From positions 4,991,973 to 5,055,972 of the forward strand of contig WBVU01000003.1 in the NCBI GenBank assembly GCA_009192285.1: a DNA stretch of 64,000 nt. Direction: 5' to 3'. Both the position numbers and the translations under genes were made by a program. Positions 23,679-36,267 of the stretch are shown one piece after another. Under the pieces are notes generated by a model that was not told where the DNA came from, made no database searches, and saw only the letters and a program-made list of their open reading frames with translations. Position 1 is the stretch's first letter; each line of letters starts with the position of its first letter. The stretch is from Morchella semilibera. Lineage: Eukaryota; Ascomycota; Pezizomycetes; Pezizales; Morchellaceae.

Positions 23679-26600
23679 GCCGCCTCTATTTTCACATCTT
23701 TTCTTTCTTGCGGGAAACTGCTGCATTCATTATCTTTCTTTTGTGTATTTTGCAAATTCCCTATTTTGGCTTTTTCTCTCCTTTTTAAATTTTTTGAATA
23801 GTTCTTTTATACTTTCCTCTTTTCCTTGAAAAAAAAAATGGGGATTTAGTACTTTTTTTCCCTATGTTTTTACCCTCTTTATGGTTTCTTTTGTTATTAC
23901 ATAAATTTCTGCGGTTGTATTCACTTTGGATAGGATAGTTGTGCTAATTGTTTTGTCATGCCCTGCTTTGCGTTTTTGCCTCCCGTTTACTTGTTGCATT
24001 GCCATACAAAAACAGTGTTTTTACTTATACCCGATTCATACTTACGGCACTACTGTCCTTTTTTCCTTCCTTTTTTTTTCTAGTTTATTTACGTTTTATC
24101 ATGGCGAACATGGGAAGGGTGTATTCACTTTTATTTTATCTTTTTTGCAACTACCGGAGCAATTGGAGTGGGAAATTGGCCGTTAGGGAAACACATAAGG
24201 GGCATATTGGGAATGGTCATCATTTATTGTTTTCCCTGTTTCTTTCTTTCTATTATCATTAGGGGGTAACATGAAATTCAGGTCTTCTTTCACTTTCCCA
24301 TGGGTTGTTTTTATTGGTATTTATAATATGATAGTGGTCTTTTCATTTCTACTTTTGATAGTGAGGATATTTAGGGGGCGAGTACGTACGTTGGATACGC
24401 TTTATGATGCTTTTTGTTCTCTGGTTTATTATTATAGCCTATTTAACTCTAATTCATTGGTGCGGTTTCATAAATTCCTGTTTACTTGCCCAAAAACCGC
24501 CTGTCAATGCCAGACTAACTCTTTCTCTAGCCAAAATAAAATCTTTATTAACCAAGATTAGGGCTTATGATCAAGGCAAGCTTCCTATCCCTATCATCTA
24601 GCAGCTTATCCAGGATACCTGTGTTCTTCGGAAATAAATAGGCCGAGCTTAGTGTTGAGTTTTCATAATCAAGATCAGCAGCATAGCTTACCAAAATCAC
24701 CAGCAACTCTGATATTATCTCGTAGTGGTAATTGGTTAGCGATTGATATATAATTCTAAATACTGGGTCCCCGATTGCATTACCTTGAGCCCCTCTGGAG
24801 AAAGGAGCCATGATATGCTAGCGCTATTTTGAATCTTTTTCCTAGAGGGGCAAGGAAAGAAACTATAAAGTAATTGGTTGCGACAATAGCGTTAATAGTA
24901 TGATCACCTTACCCTAACTTAATATCTTTATGCAATAAGCTTTAGCGGGTGATACCTTGTGAAGGTAATTTCGAATTCATGTGTGCTCACGATCCGACTA
25001 GGAAAATAGATTACTGTACCATCATGTACCTACTATCATGTACCATCTATCTGGTCTATTTACATGCATACAACCTATAGTTGGCTACTTCCAGTCCTCG
25101 CGGCGGATTACTAGTAAGCTACCCTGAAACCTATTGATATAGGCCAATGGTGAGCAGATTACATGTAGTCTTCTCAAATTGCACACTAGAAACACTATAC
25201 ACCTCCTGCCACGTGCGTACCCTTGTGTATAATAACGTAACGTTCCAGCGGGCCAGGTGAAAACCCCCACAGTTATGGAAAAGAGCCTCTTAGGTCCAAA
25301 GATACGCCCTAGAATCTCTGAGCCTATCACAGGAGAGGAAATAATTTGTTGCTAGCTTACCGTTTAGTATGTCAATAACGGATCAGTCAGTATAGTGACT
25401 TCTAAAAGATCATTGATCATATGCGCTTTGTATATATTGTTATGGCGGATCTACTCATAGAGGGTGAGCGGGAGTACTCCACCCCCAAAAATGCTATTGG
25501 CTGATGGCCACTAAACCCAAGTGATGGCAACCGAGAAAGGACCCGTAGTTCCTTAGATAGGATTAGTTTAACACTATTACAGGCCCCCAACCAATTTCAG
25601 GGTGGATATGTACTCCCGCTCACCCTCTATGAGTAGATCCGCCATACATAGCGTTTACTCTGTGCTCACAAATATTGATTCTAAGCCTATATTAGAATGT
25701 AGATCTCTTAGCTTTTGTTTAAGTTGTGGGCCATCTGCCCAATGAGACGTTGATCCGATGATTCACGTTGCAGGCTATCGTCTTATTTTTATAGATACCC
25801 AACGATACATGTAATATGGCTTTGATTGGATTGAAATTAGATTTCCCCATATCCAACGATTACTAATTGACTGACGAGCATTAACATCTCCCTTAAGCCC
25901 AGGATTCCTTGTTAGCCCTCAAAACAATTTACCCTATAACTTGTATGTTGTCAGCACTCAGCATCAGTGAAACTTACGTGTTTTACCCCTGAAATCTGGT
26001 ATTACTACTGCACGTTAGACCAGGGTGCACTTTACTACTCCAAGTGAGATACGTGTAGGTAAGTAGGTACACGGAACACCGGGCACGTTAATTATGTACC
26101 TCACGGAGTGGTGGTGAATAGTACGATTAGACAGTGGTTATTTTGCGATAAATATATGCAATGTTTCGACGTGGCAGAGGTAGCCCTATCCAGACTTCAT
26201 TAACATGAGAGCTTGGGCTTGGTGTCCGGCTTAGGTCTTGGGTGAAAATAAGCGTGGAATCTTCGCATCTTTATACTTAACAGCACAGTGTTATACCACA
26301 GCCCAAAGAAGAACCGGTGGGTAAATTTATGCAGAGATGAAGTGTTTCCGAAGAGGATTATTTGACTTCAAGAAGAAACCTGTTGTCTAGGATTCTAACT
26401 GTACCTACTCCAACCACCATCAGCTTCTGTGCCGTGTTTGTAATCGGTTTGAAAAACCAGCAAATGGGAGTTAGAGCCGTAAATAATTATGAATAGGGAT
26501 GCCACACGTATGTATGTGATACTTTATTCGCTAGTTTTGTGCCGTCGGCCATCATAGACAACTAGGTACTGAACTAAATTTGTTCTCGGCCGACTCCTGC

Positions 26601-26975
26601 TCCGATTCTTCCATGTTAGCTGCCTTGATGTTGAGAATCTAACATCCTTATCAGCTTCACTTATCTCCACCCCCCCCCCCCCCCGCAGAAGGCTAGCGTT
26701 AGATCCCTGGTAATCTACGCTGCGCTAGGGCATCTTGATTTCATCGTGCATCAGTAAGCAAGTCCGGGGCCCGGTACCGGGTTTGATCATTGGCGAAGCT
26801 TTCCCTAGATATATCTCCTTGATCCCTTCTATAGTCGTCTTCGCAGCTTCCTTCCGCCCCTCACCTTTGTCGGTCCAAAGCTTTGTTTTAACGGTCCAGC
26901 TATCGCGCGCAACGCAGGTGAAAGCATATACAGCGTATATACTGTTCGATTAGTATTATCTGCAGTTTGATAACA
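23679..26975. other. Gene-poor 3.3-kb region between apsA and the MFS gene
   Basis: The first kilobase is T-rich 3' flank of apsA. No coding sequence is supported. It contains a 202-bp TA-flanked inverted-repeat element at 25443-25644, TACATGTA at 25160 and 25806, and a run of 15 C at 26670-26684 in front of the MFS gene. Confidence 0.6.
25443..25644. mobile_element. 202-bp MITE with perfect 35-bp terminal inverted repeats and TA flanks
   Basis: The left end 25443-25477 (TGGCGGATCTACTCATAGAG then GGTGAGCGGGAGTAC) is repeated exactly, inverted, at the right end 25610-25644. TA at 25441-25442 and 25645-25646 immediately flanks the repeats, as expected for a TA target-site duplication of the Tc1/mariner superfamily. 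The 130-bp interior has no reading frame, so the element is non-autonomous. Perfect 35-bp ends suggest insertion was not ancient. Confidence 0.85.
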
Positions 26976-28994
26976 ATGGAAAGTGGCCCCTTAATTGCAC
27001 CAGAGGCAGAGGTCCAGGTGTATCGACATGGGGACACAGGTGTTGATGATGGAGGCAAACCCCCGCAGGTACCATCGAAGGCGGACTCAATCTCTGGAGA
27101 CGAGAGCTCGCCGTTATTAGGAACCAGTGAAGATGATATCGACGACTTTGAGGGTCTGCCATGGTATCGGAAGCCATCAGTAAGATACCCATTCTGTACG
27201 GTCTCGCGTGCAGAAAATTGACGGCTGCTCTTTCAGATTTTCTGGTTGTTGCCGCCGTTCTGTTTATTCACAATAGCTTTTGGAGGGTATGACATCAACC
27301 TCGCCAAACTCAAATTCTGGGCTGACCGCATGAAGTGTCGCTGTACCACGATTGAACATCATCCTGGCTCTGATATGCAGGGAGTTTTTCGCAGAGAAAC
27401 AATATCTGCCCGGCGGGACGACGCCGGTTATGCCTATTCTGATCGGCGGCCCAAATGAGCAGTGTCGAAATCCGGAGGTAGCTGCAAAATTTGGCTGTGG
27501 TGAAAGTAAAATGCCTAACGATGTGCGCGATATTGTAGGTGGCAGCTCTCGTGTCGAAATTTACACTTTACATGAGTCTTATAAGTGGAATAATTGGTTT
27601 GTGACATCTTCAAGATCTGCAATTATGATGCTTATTATCCCAGGTGCGTTTACATCACCGCGCATTGGATCGTTATCAGATCGCTATGGACGTCGAGCGT
27701 TCATGGCATGTTCGTCTTTTGGGCTACTAGCCAGCGAAATTACCACTATCCTCGCCTCAAAATACCCAGACACTTTCAGCGTCAATATCCTCCTTATTGG
27801 CTCAGCGGTCGATGGCCTCTGCGGAAGCTTCCTACTGGGTATGGCGCTTTCATATTCGTATGGGGCTGATTGCACGTCCCCCGCAAAGCGCGCTATGGCG
27901 TTTGGTTATTTTCAAGGCTGTCTTTTCTTGGGTATTGCAGTCGGACCAGCAATAGGGGGGTGGCTGATTGAAGTTACTGGAGATGTCCTTTCCATCTTCT
28001 ACGCTGCGCTGGTTTGGCCCCTCTTTGCCTGTGCATGTGCATGACGTTCATTTTAGCTGATTAGATCAGGGGGCGCATGTGTTTTTCATTCTCTACCTAT
28101 TCTGCATCCTCCCGGAGTCATTATCAGGTCGCCGCAGAAAGATCGCACAGGAAAAACATGCACAGGAAGTCCAGATGTATGGTGGTACACTGAAAACTTG
28201 GATGCATACCATGAACCCCGTCGGCTTTGTTAGGCCTCTTTCAGTCCTTTTCCCTACTGGACCCGGCTCTAGTCCCCGGCTGAGACTCAATCTTATGCTA
28301 CTTGCCGCCACAGACACCATTCTTTTTAGTGTTGGTATTGGTGGTATGACTGTCATTATCCTATTTGCTGAGCTGAAATTCGGCTGGGGAAATTATGAGG
28401 TATGTTTCTAATTCAGGGTCGAAACATGCAAATATTGATCAAGCATTTTATTAGTCCGCCATATATCTATCAATTGTCAACGTCGCACGCGTAAGTATGC
28501 TATTTGCAATTCTTCCTCTAGTAGTTCATTACGTTCGCCGTAACCACCATCCCTCCGCCCACCAAAAAGGCGCCGATAAACTCGATATTATCCTTATACG
28601 TTTTAGCATTATCATTGAGACTGTAGGCTATCTGTTCTACGCTATCGCGGCCACCTCAAAGACGTTCACCGCAGCAGGTGTTTGTACTGCCTTGGGGGGA
28701 ATCGGCTCCCCCACCCTCCAGTCATCTCTCACTAAGCATGTACCAGATGAGAAGACCGGCCAATTACTGGGGGCAACAGCCTTACTCCACTCATTAGCAC
28801 GGGTTGTAGCCCCAGCGGTCTTTAACTTAGTGTATGCATACACGGTTGCAACCTTCCCGCAGACAGTGTTTGTGTGTCTAGCATCAACATTTGCATTTGC
28901 ATTTGCATGTTCTTGGTTTTTAAGGGAGGGTGTATATTGGGGTGATGGCAAGGGAGGCGCGAATGGTGACGAAGAGGAGGTGGATAATAACTAG
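26976..28994 (+). CDS. Major facilitator superfamily transporter, probably vacuolar
   Basis: Exons are 26976-27179, 27237-27286, 27336-28011, 28070-28399 and 28455-28994 (599 residues). The 49-nt intron 2 has donor GTATGA and branch GCTGAC. Splicing rebuilds TM1 as FCLFTIAFGG then VAVPRLNIILALICREFF. The MFS motif A is GSLSDRYGRR, in the loop after TM2. A GGWLIE segment closes the first half of the bundle, and the second half runs from RLRLNLMLLAATDTILF to CSWFLREGVYW. The N-terminal 68 residues are cytosolic and acidic and contain ESSPLL, a dileucine [DE]xxxL[LI] motif that in fungi directs proteins to the vacuole by AP-3. The arrangement resembles the YCR023C/ZIFL-like group of fungal MFS proteins. 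The substrate is unknown. The exon 3 donor (GTTTGG) is the weakest junction. Confidence 0.85.
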
Positions 28995-29632
28995 GATCTT
29001 GTATTGTCACATGGGGTTTCATATTTTTCTACTGCATTTTGGTTTGACTATGTCTTTAATGGATTATATATATAGTAATAAAGGGGTTAGACGGGGGTCT
29101 TGCATTTATCAATGTGCTCGATCTGAGTGCTGGAATTGGAGAAACTGGATATTCGAGTGATATTCTATGAGGACCCTGTTCGCCCCCAAATTCTTGCAAT
29201 CTAGGATCCCGCATGAAGTGATCGTCATCGGGCGAACTCTATTCCGCACCGGACTATCTGGCAGTTTCTTTGTCCGATCCCGACGGATGGTTTGCCGTCC
29301 CATTTCCCGCTATCGCTCAGGATAGTATGTACATGTATATACCTAGCAGGTTTCGCTTATTGGATCAAGTAATCTTGCTGTTATCACGGAATTCCGGGCC
29401 TTTGCTTTCACCAGGATATCACCTGGGTGTTGTATAGAATTTATCAATCTAGCTTGGCGACCCCTCTGTCCATCTTCACTCGACGTCCTCATCCACAGGT
29501 CATACACATTTATTCTTCAAGACTCCCTTCATTCCAAGTATATATGATTCCTACTCTACCAGCCTACCAGAAACCAGGTCATAATAGATAGCCCAAACAG
29601 TGGTACAATGCTTCGAATCATTCTCCATAATG
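28995..29632. other. Convergent intergenic region, MFS and vps34
   Basis: It lies between two 3' ends and holds no gene. It contains a CGAGTGATA-N4-RTGR motif (29154-29170, plus) and TACATGTA at 29330. Confidence 0.6.
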
Positions 29633-32488
29633 CTATTTCCTCCATCTCTGCGCAAAAACATGCATCCTATCCATCAACACTGGGAACACGCTATTAACAC
29701 TCTCCTCAATCAGGTTCCTGAAAAACTTTACCGCCTCCTCCTCACTCATCTCTAGATTGAATCTCTCCTTCACTTTCAACACGGCCTTGTCGGGTTCCAG
29801 CCTGATGTCTGGGATGTTTGCATCCACCATGAGCGCAAACAAGTTCAGTATCAAGTTTGCAGATTTGCGCAATGTTGTGTATGCGGTGTAGCAGTAGTTC
29901 TTGAAGTTTGCATAGTTTACTGAATTTGCACCTCCCATTCCGTCGACCATCTCCTTGCACAGTTTCATTGCTGGTGCAAATGGCTTGGGATCTCGACCAA
30001 GTATGAATCCGAAATCAGCGTGGAAGAAGTGGCCGTCGGGTGTGAGTAGAAGATTGTCGAGATGTCGGTCACCAACACCGAGGAGGTATGTGATTACACA
30101 GTATCCAGCACAGGATTTGACATATGTATCCATAACCTCAGCTTTCACACCAGTGTCTGTGGTCTCATCCGGATAATTATTCCGTAGGTATGGAAGGACT
30201 CCAGCAGCGGGGGCGTGTTTGCCCTCCTCAATACTTGCTAGTGAGAGGGAGTCGACAAACTGCACCACGCCAGTATACGCAGACGTAGCAAGAATACGGT
30301 ATGGCGTAAGTTTAAGGTCAAGGTTCTCCTTGCGTAGAAGCTTGTCCATTAATGTTACAATCTGTATTACTAGTTGATCCTGGCGGAGGTCATCGCCAGT
30401 TTTAAAGATAATTGGGTATCGTGCTCCGGTATCAGTTTTCAGGTGAATAAGAAGAGGGAAGAGGGATGATTTGAAAACATTTGAAGCCTCTTTTCATGCC
30501 ATCTCATCAGTATCTTGACGCTGATACAGTGAGGGGGGGACAAACCAGGAAAGCACCCGACTACGTTAACCCCAGGGTCCAACGGCAGTGGTACCGGGTC
30601 AAAAGAAACCAACTCATTCTTTGTATCTGCCAGAACCTGCCTTAGTCTCTCGACTTTCTTCGGCCTGCTCTCCCGCAGCCCTTGAATCTCTTTAGAAATT
30701 TCTCCAATCATAAACACAAAGTCTGCCTGTCTCTTGATGACCGCCCTTCTCTTATCCCCGTCTTCCATCTTGCCCAATGCAACCTGGAACTCCCAAGCTA
30801 CCTTACTGAAGAGCCTCTTGTATTCCTGGTTCGTATCCTCAGTCTCAACCATTAGGTACCAATAGAAAAAATTCCCCAGTGTGACATTCAGACATGCCCT
30901 AGAAATTAAAAAGTTTGCGAGTGAGCTATCGCGTGACGCATCAGTAGTTGTAGAAGGTTTAATGCGCTCAAACTTGAGTGCCTGAACGAGCTGAAGAAGA
31001 TATAGCTGCAGTTCCTCGTCATCGGCTTTGCGGAGTCGATCGACAGCATAAGCTCTAACTGCCATGTTGTCGAATCCTGGCCCCAAAAGCTCAAGAGCAT
31101 CATCGACGTCGATTTCTGTCCATTTTGGTAATAGCTGTACCGCCTGCTTACTCTCTGCCGCATCGTTCCAAGACACACTCTTGAGGAACTTCGTGAGGCC
31201 TCTCTTATCTCTTGTTAATGAGTACCTGAATTTCCACAGTAGATCTTTTTCCTCACTGGTTAAGTCCTGTGTTGGGGAATAGTTGAGAATTTCGTTTAGT
31301 TCGTCTCTTATCTTAGCATTCGGTTTCAAGTCACGATCCAATGGACCATTACGGTGTGAACGAACAAGTCGACGATGTTTACTCTCGGCTGGATTGTCAC
31401 GATTCATTTCAGGATCATAAACCCTCATCGTGAAACCAAGAGTTTTTTTTGTGGGATTCTCAACCCCAGGAACGGTGGTATTTCGGTTTGGCGCCGTGGG
31501 AGCGGCTGATGTTGTTGGAGAGAGGCCGCTATTAGTTACATCTCCCTCGATCACTGCCTCAGTCTTGTAGTCATAGTCGTTATATACGACGGGGAAATCA
31601 AATCGTGGAAACTCAATGAACAGATAATGATCATTTTTCCGTTCTGAAGATGCCTGTTTATTGATACGCTCGATTTGCCGGAACGCAAGATTATCCAGCC
31701 AGTCTAGCCGGGGAATCTCTCCAAGCTCATGCTTTTTCAGGAGTTTTTCGAGGCGGTCCGTTTCGCTGTTAGACGAAACAGTTGATGGAGTGGTTGAGTC
31801 ACTTAAGCCATCGGCTTCGACGCCTGGCCAGAGCTTGCACTTCTGACGGCCCTTCTTGAGGTTACTGAAAAGGGTAAACGTAAGCCAATACCACTACGGC
31901 GAATACAAGGTCACCACCCACTTGTCTTTCTCAAACATGCTCACTGTCGTTCCGCCAAATGGTACCGCCTTCCCAGGACCAGCAAGATCCCATACCGTGA
32001 TCGCAAGTTGTGAAGATAACGGTAGATTGCAGTACTTTACCGGAATAGTGAGCCACTCCATCCATCTACAACGTACCCTCTTCGTTAGTTCTGGCCCGCA
32101 TGATTGTTTCAAGAGCTACCGACGTTCTATTTGATCTAAAGGCTTTATAAGAAGTTTGTACAGGCACTGTTAAGGGTTTACTGTCTGCAAATAGTTGCAG
32201 AGTGAGGTAGAGGTCGGAGGAGTTGCTGTCTCGCGGTAAGTCAGCGACTGTGGAAAAGCGCTGGGAGATGGCATAGTGTGCGTACCTGGTGTTTGAGCCT
32301 ACATGCTTTAGACTTGGATCTGCCAGTAGGGTCGTGTATGGTAGTGAGGTGCGGGTTCCTTCGAGGGAGTCGCTGTAGCTAATATTTAGCCCTGCAGTAA
32401 GCTGAGGGGCGGGAGGAGAGATAATTTACATCCTAACGCTCACCTCCATCTTGAGGGAGCGGGAGCTCGCGAACGTAAATGGTTCCAT
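29633..32488 (-). CDS. vps34: Class III phosphatidylinositol 3-kinase Vps34
   Basis: Exons on minus are 32430-32488, 32286-32378, 32124-32225, 31922-32065, 30546-31864 and 29633-30489 (857 residues; yeast Vps34 is 875). Introns are 51-60 nt, several with CTRAC branch sites; the donor GTCGGT after exon 3 is weak, but splicing restores the family's W-MEWL-PVKY segment. Order: N-terminal [21 protein letters not shown]2 domain with [12 protein letters not shown]; the helical (PIK accessory) domain with ERLRQVLAD-type helices; then the kinase with [20 protein letters not shown], catalytic loop GDRHLDN and HADFGFILG in place of DFG; and a C-terminal helix ending AQRWRK. Vps34 makes PI3P for endosome sorting and autophagy, with Vps15. 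Its promoter is shared with sec11. Confidence 0.95.
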
Positions 32489-32812
32489 AACAGGGAGCGC
32501 CATAATGGCAATGAGTGTTTTCTTTCCAGAATCAACAGTAGAATCTCAAAGGTTCAGATGGAGATGTTGAAGCTGTGTTAGAATGAGTAAAGTCAGTCAG
32601 CCACTTACTGATCTCAGTACCGTTGAGGATCACCTTGGCGTGTGACCGTAACCGGCGCCATAATGTGACCTGCATGTTTACGCCAAGCTTTATTCCAATC
32701 CCGACACCTTTCAACATCTCAACCGTCTCCACAAACACACCTCCGGACAGCTCCCGCAACTTACGCCAAAGCTCCTCCAACCAACAACGCGCCCCCAGAA
32801 TACCACAACAAA
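32489..32812. promoter_or_regulatory. Shared divergent promoter of vps34 and sec11
   Basis: Only 324 bp separate the two start codons, so both promoters and 5' leaders must lie here. An 82-codon minus-strand frame (32532-32780) fills most of it, but no homology is recognised. Its only introns that fit would be 36 nt, so I read it as leader or antisense sequence. Confidence 0.6.
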
Positions 32813-33442
32813 ATGTCTTTACTAGATACCCTCGGCATGTCCGAGCTCAAGCGCCTCAACCCGCGACAAATCCTCTCTCAGGTCCTCAATTTCGCACTCA
32901 TCCTCGCAACTGCATTCATGCTGTGGAAAGGACTCTCAGTAGCAACGAACTCGCCCTCCCCCATCGTGGTCGTGTTGAGTGGTTCTATGGAGCCTGCGTT
33001 CCAGCGTGGCGATCTCCTGTTTCTGTGGAACAGAAACTTGGACCTGAATAAGGATCCTTCCTCCTTTGGTGGAACACAGGTCGGCGAGATTGTGGTGTAC
33101 AATGTGGGCACCGCGATCCCGATTGTGCACAGGGTTGTCAGGAGACACCAGGGAGAGTGAGTATCTCCTCTATGTCGACAGTATAGGTGAATAGGTACTG
33201 ACATCCGCGGTAGCGGAACTCCCCTCAATCTCCTCACCAAGGGCGACAACAACAATGCCGACGATATCGAGCTGTACCCCCGTGGACAGTGGTACCTCAA
33301 CCGTGAGAAGGAGGTTATTGGGAGTGTCGTCGGGTACATTCCATTCGTGGGTTACGTTACCATTATGCTAAGTGAGCATCCTTGGATGAAGCAAGCACTG
33401 TTGGGAATTATGGGGCTGTTGGTTATTGTCCAGAGGGAGTAA
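32813..33442 (+). CDS. sec11: Signal peptidase complex catalytic subunit Sec11
   Basis: Exons are 32813-33156 and 33214-33442 (190 residues); the 57-nt intron has donor GTGAGT and branch ACTGAC. A single N-terminal membrane anchor (about residues 20-40) precedes the serine-protease core. Catalytic Ser58 lies in [12 protein letters not shown] and His106 in IPIVHRVV. The region [20 protein letters not shown], split by the intron, supplies the conserved Asp residues. [20 protein letters not shown] is the substrate-binding strand, and a second hydrophobic stretch ([11 protein letters not shown]) lies at the C-terminus. The enzyme removes signal peptides on the lumenal side of the ER. Length and motifs match fungal Sec11. 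Confidence 0.96.
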
Positions 33443-34683
33443 AGTCAAAAGCTTTTTTCTTTCTTTTTTTATGGGAGTAATGTTTATCTTGATACCCAAG
33501 AAAGGAAGTGTCTGACCACCTTTGATTTCAAACTTGGTTGGGTTTTCGGGTACCTTTTGTAGATCATTACATTTACACCGAATTCGGAGCTATTAGGAAC
33601 AAATAAAGGGTCATTTAGATCTAGGAAAAACTAAACGATAAATATCATGAGTTTAATTACCAGGAATCATTTCCCCAGAGCTGGTTTATAAGTGTCGAGT
33701 GACTTGTTATGACGCACAAGAAAGAGCGCATCCCTATTGGAGAAAAGTTAAATAGTCATTAAGCAACTATTCAGAGGGAGCGCTTTGGTGGGCTCTATAT
33801 AGTCAACTTTGAGAGTCGAACTTGTCTGTTCTAACAGTCTCCGGGGCTAGGACTTGCTTAGCTGCTCCTTAGCGAGGAGGCTGTTAATTTACGTACTTCT
33901 CCACCTCTCTTACCTCGTTCTCACTACTATCTCCCGCGTATGTACTACCCACCTGTGGTCACCCAATGTTGCCAAGTCTCGAGTGATATCCTATGAACGA
34001 CACCGCAACCTTAGCAAAGTTCCTCCACATTGAGACTAGGATCTTTCTTGAGGCTGGGCGATATGGCCTTCACTATTCCTACTAATACCCTTGTTCCCGG
34101 AGGGAAAGCAGGAGCTTTCACCTATCCTCTTCGCCCCGCCTCTAGAACCCACCACCCCCTACTAGACAGCCGCCATCTCTTCTATCTGCGAGACCGCCCT
34201 GCCTCTACACAGCACTTTTACCGTAGCTTGAAGGTTGTGTAGTCGCCAAGATTTCGGTAAGAACATCGAGTGATACCCTGTGATGCATATGTACCTATAT
34301 AATACCCTATAACCGCATGCCCCGCCCCACCATCCTATCCACACTTCCCTCCAACCGTAATGTACCAATCATCTACACAAACATCCTTTGGAAAATGGGC
34401 TATGGGCCTTCGATCATCTAGTATTTATTGTTACTAGCTATGAGGGGTAGGATAGAGCGTTTAAGACTAACTAAAAGTAAGAAACTATCACCATCACTTC
34501 AAAGAAGAAAGAAGAAAAAAGAAACTCCACCCCCCCCCCCCGCGGCTCATCATCCATCACCATCAGCTCACTCATTAGATTAAAAGTTACCCCTTCCCTC
34601 ATAAACCACTACAAGGAATAAAAAAACGCTACAAAGCTGTTAAAGCAAATCTATAATACAATTCCCCACCCTCTTCGCCCACA
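33443..34683. other. Convergent intergenic region, sec11 and erg1
   Basis: 1.2 kb between two 3' ends; no gene is supported. Two exact copies of the dispersed motif lie here (33980-33996 and 34267-34283, plus), with a near copy at 33696-33712 (CGAGTGACT-TGTT-ATGA). This is the densest cluster of that motif in the window. A 12-C run follows at 34530. Confidence 0.6.
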
Positions 34684-36267
34684 TTACGCCCTCATCTCCG
34701 AAAATATATATGGCATGAGTACCACACACGCCTTCCAAAAGACACCAAAACTCTTCATGAACGCCAGCGGCCATGCCGCCACCGCGCTGCCCGCAAACAT
34801 AACCCACATGCTATAGAACGCGACAGCAAAGAAGTGGTAGAACAGTACCAGTGGCTGTCTAATGATACCCGCAAGGAGCCCCGAGGGCCCGTCGATGCAC
34901 TGGCCACCGACGCGGAAGTACTCGAAGCAGCCTCTCTGGAGGGTGCGTAGGCGATCATCTATACCTATATATTAGTTTTGATTTTCATAAGGAGAATGAG
35001 AGGCGGGACGAACCGTTAGCGGCAAAGAGTGAGTAGAGGGCTTGCGCGAGGATATTGATGACACTAGTCAACGACTTCCGCTGCCAGTGGAACTTGGACA
35101 TCTGTCGCAGGACCAGATCCGTATCCTCGAGATCTGGCACGACCTCTGGACTAAGCAACTCCCTGACGAGCACCACATCATTGAACGCCACAGTCATACC
35201 ACCGCCTGTCAGCGGATGCCTCATATTCATCGCATCACCCAGCAGCACCATCCCCGGCGTCGTATTTGTCGTCGCCGGCAAGAATGAGTTCGGCATACTG
35301 GGGTACCGATCTGCCGCAAGCGCAGCACTAAAGGCAGGCTTGATACACTCTGGCAGGTCTGGCAGCACGACATTCGTAAGATGTGCCTTCAAGCCGCCAT
35401 CCTCCGCGCGCGGCATCTTCGGCATATCAATGAGGGCGCGGGTCTCATGTGTTCCAATCTGGTACAGAAGTACAGGGGGGTTGTTTCCCATAACGACATG
35501 CCCATGGTTTGGTGCTGGGAGGACAGCGTCCTTGAGTTCCAGGGCGACAAAGTTAGACCGCACTTGTGGCTTCTTATTGATGCACTTCTTGCGGAAATTT
35601 GATGCGTAGCCGTCAGCGGAAACGGTCAGGGCGGCGAAGTAGTGCTCCTCGAGGTCGGCGCCCTTGCGCTTACAGATTACGCCGAGGACTTGGTTGGTAG
35701 CGTTGTTCTTGATGACGTCGCGAACGGTGGTCTCGAGGATCGTCACACTGTCAATTCACCCGCCGGTTAGCACCCCCGCACCTACACCCGCAACCCGCAG
35801 TGAACTTACTTCGGAGTCCTCCTCGCCGCCTCCCGCAGCTTCATGATAAACTTGCCATGATGGAATGACCTTCCCTCCGGCGCCCTTCCATCGGGTCCCT
35901 TCGGATACGGGATATTGACTCTCTCGCCATGGTAAATACACTCATACCCGTAGACAGGAATCGCATCGATACCCTCCAGACAATCTACCCATACACATCA
36001 TCATCATTATCAGCATATCACCAATCCCAAACCACAGGAGAGAGAAGACCCACCCTTCATCCCCAATTTCTCCAACGCACTGACACCACCGGGCTGCAGG
36101 AGCTCCCCAACAATTCTATCAGGTTCCGAGAGATCACGCTCCAAAAGCAAAACCTGGCGGCCCTGACTCCCGAAGGCAGTGGCGAGCGCGCAACCGATGA
36201 CGCCGGCGCCGACAATAACGACATCATAGCTGTTCTCGCGCTTCTTGGGCTTTGTAAGGGTTGCCAT
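34684..36267 (-). CDS. erg1: Squalene monooxygenase (squalene epoxidase)
   Basis: Exons on minus are 36054-36267, 35810-35984, 35014-35747 and 34684-34958 (465 residues, usual for fungal Erg1). The enzyme converts squalene to 2,3-oxidosqualene in the ER membrane, a step of ergosterol synthesis and the target of allylamine antifungals. The FAD-binding start is DVVIVGAGVIGCALATAFG (GxGxxG). DCLEGIDAIPVYGYECIYHG spans intron 1. The second FAD motif is LLGDAMNMRHPLTGGGMTVA, and two hydrophobic C-terminal segments anchor the protein. The last intron has two acceptors 6 nt apart. I chose the distal one (GTATAG) because it gives LFAANDDRLRTLQRGCF, the same length as in yeast; the proximal site would add Gly-Ile. 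Confidence 0.95.

Noticed and set aside
32532-32780. 82-codon minus-strand frame between vps34 and sec11 as a gene
   Set aside because: It starts 33 bp from the sec11 ATG, has no recognised similarity, and the only intron that fits would be 36 nt.
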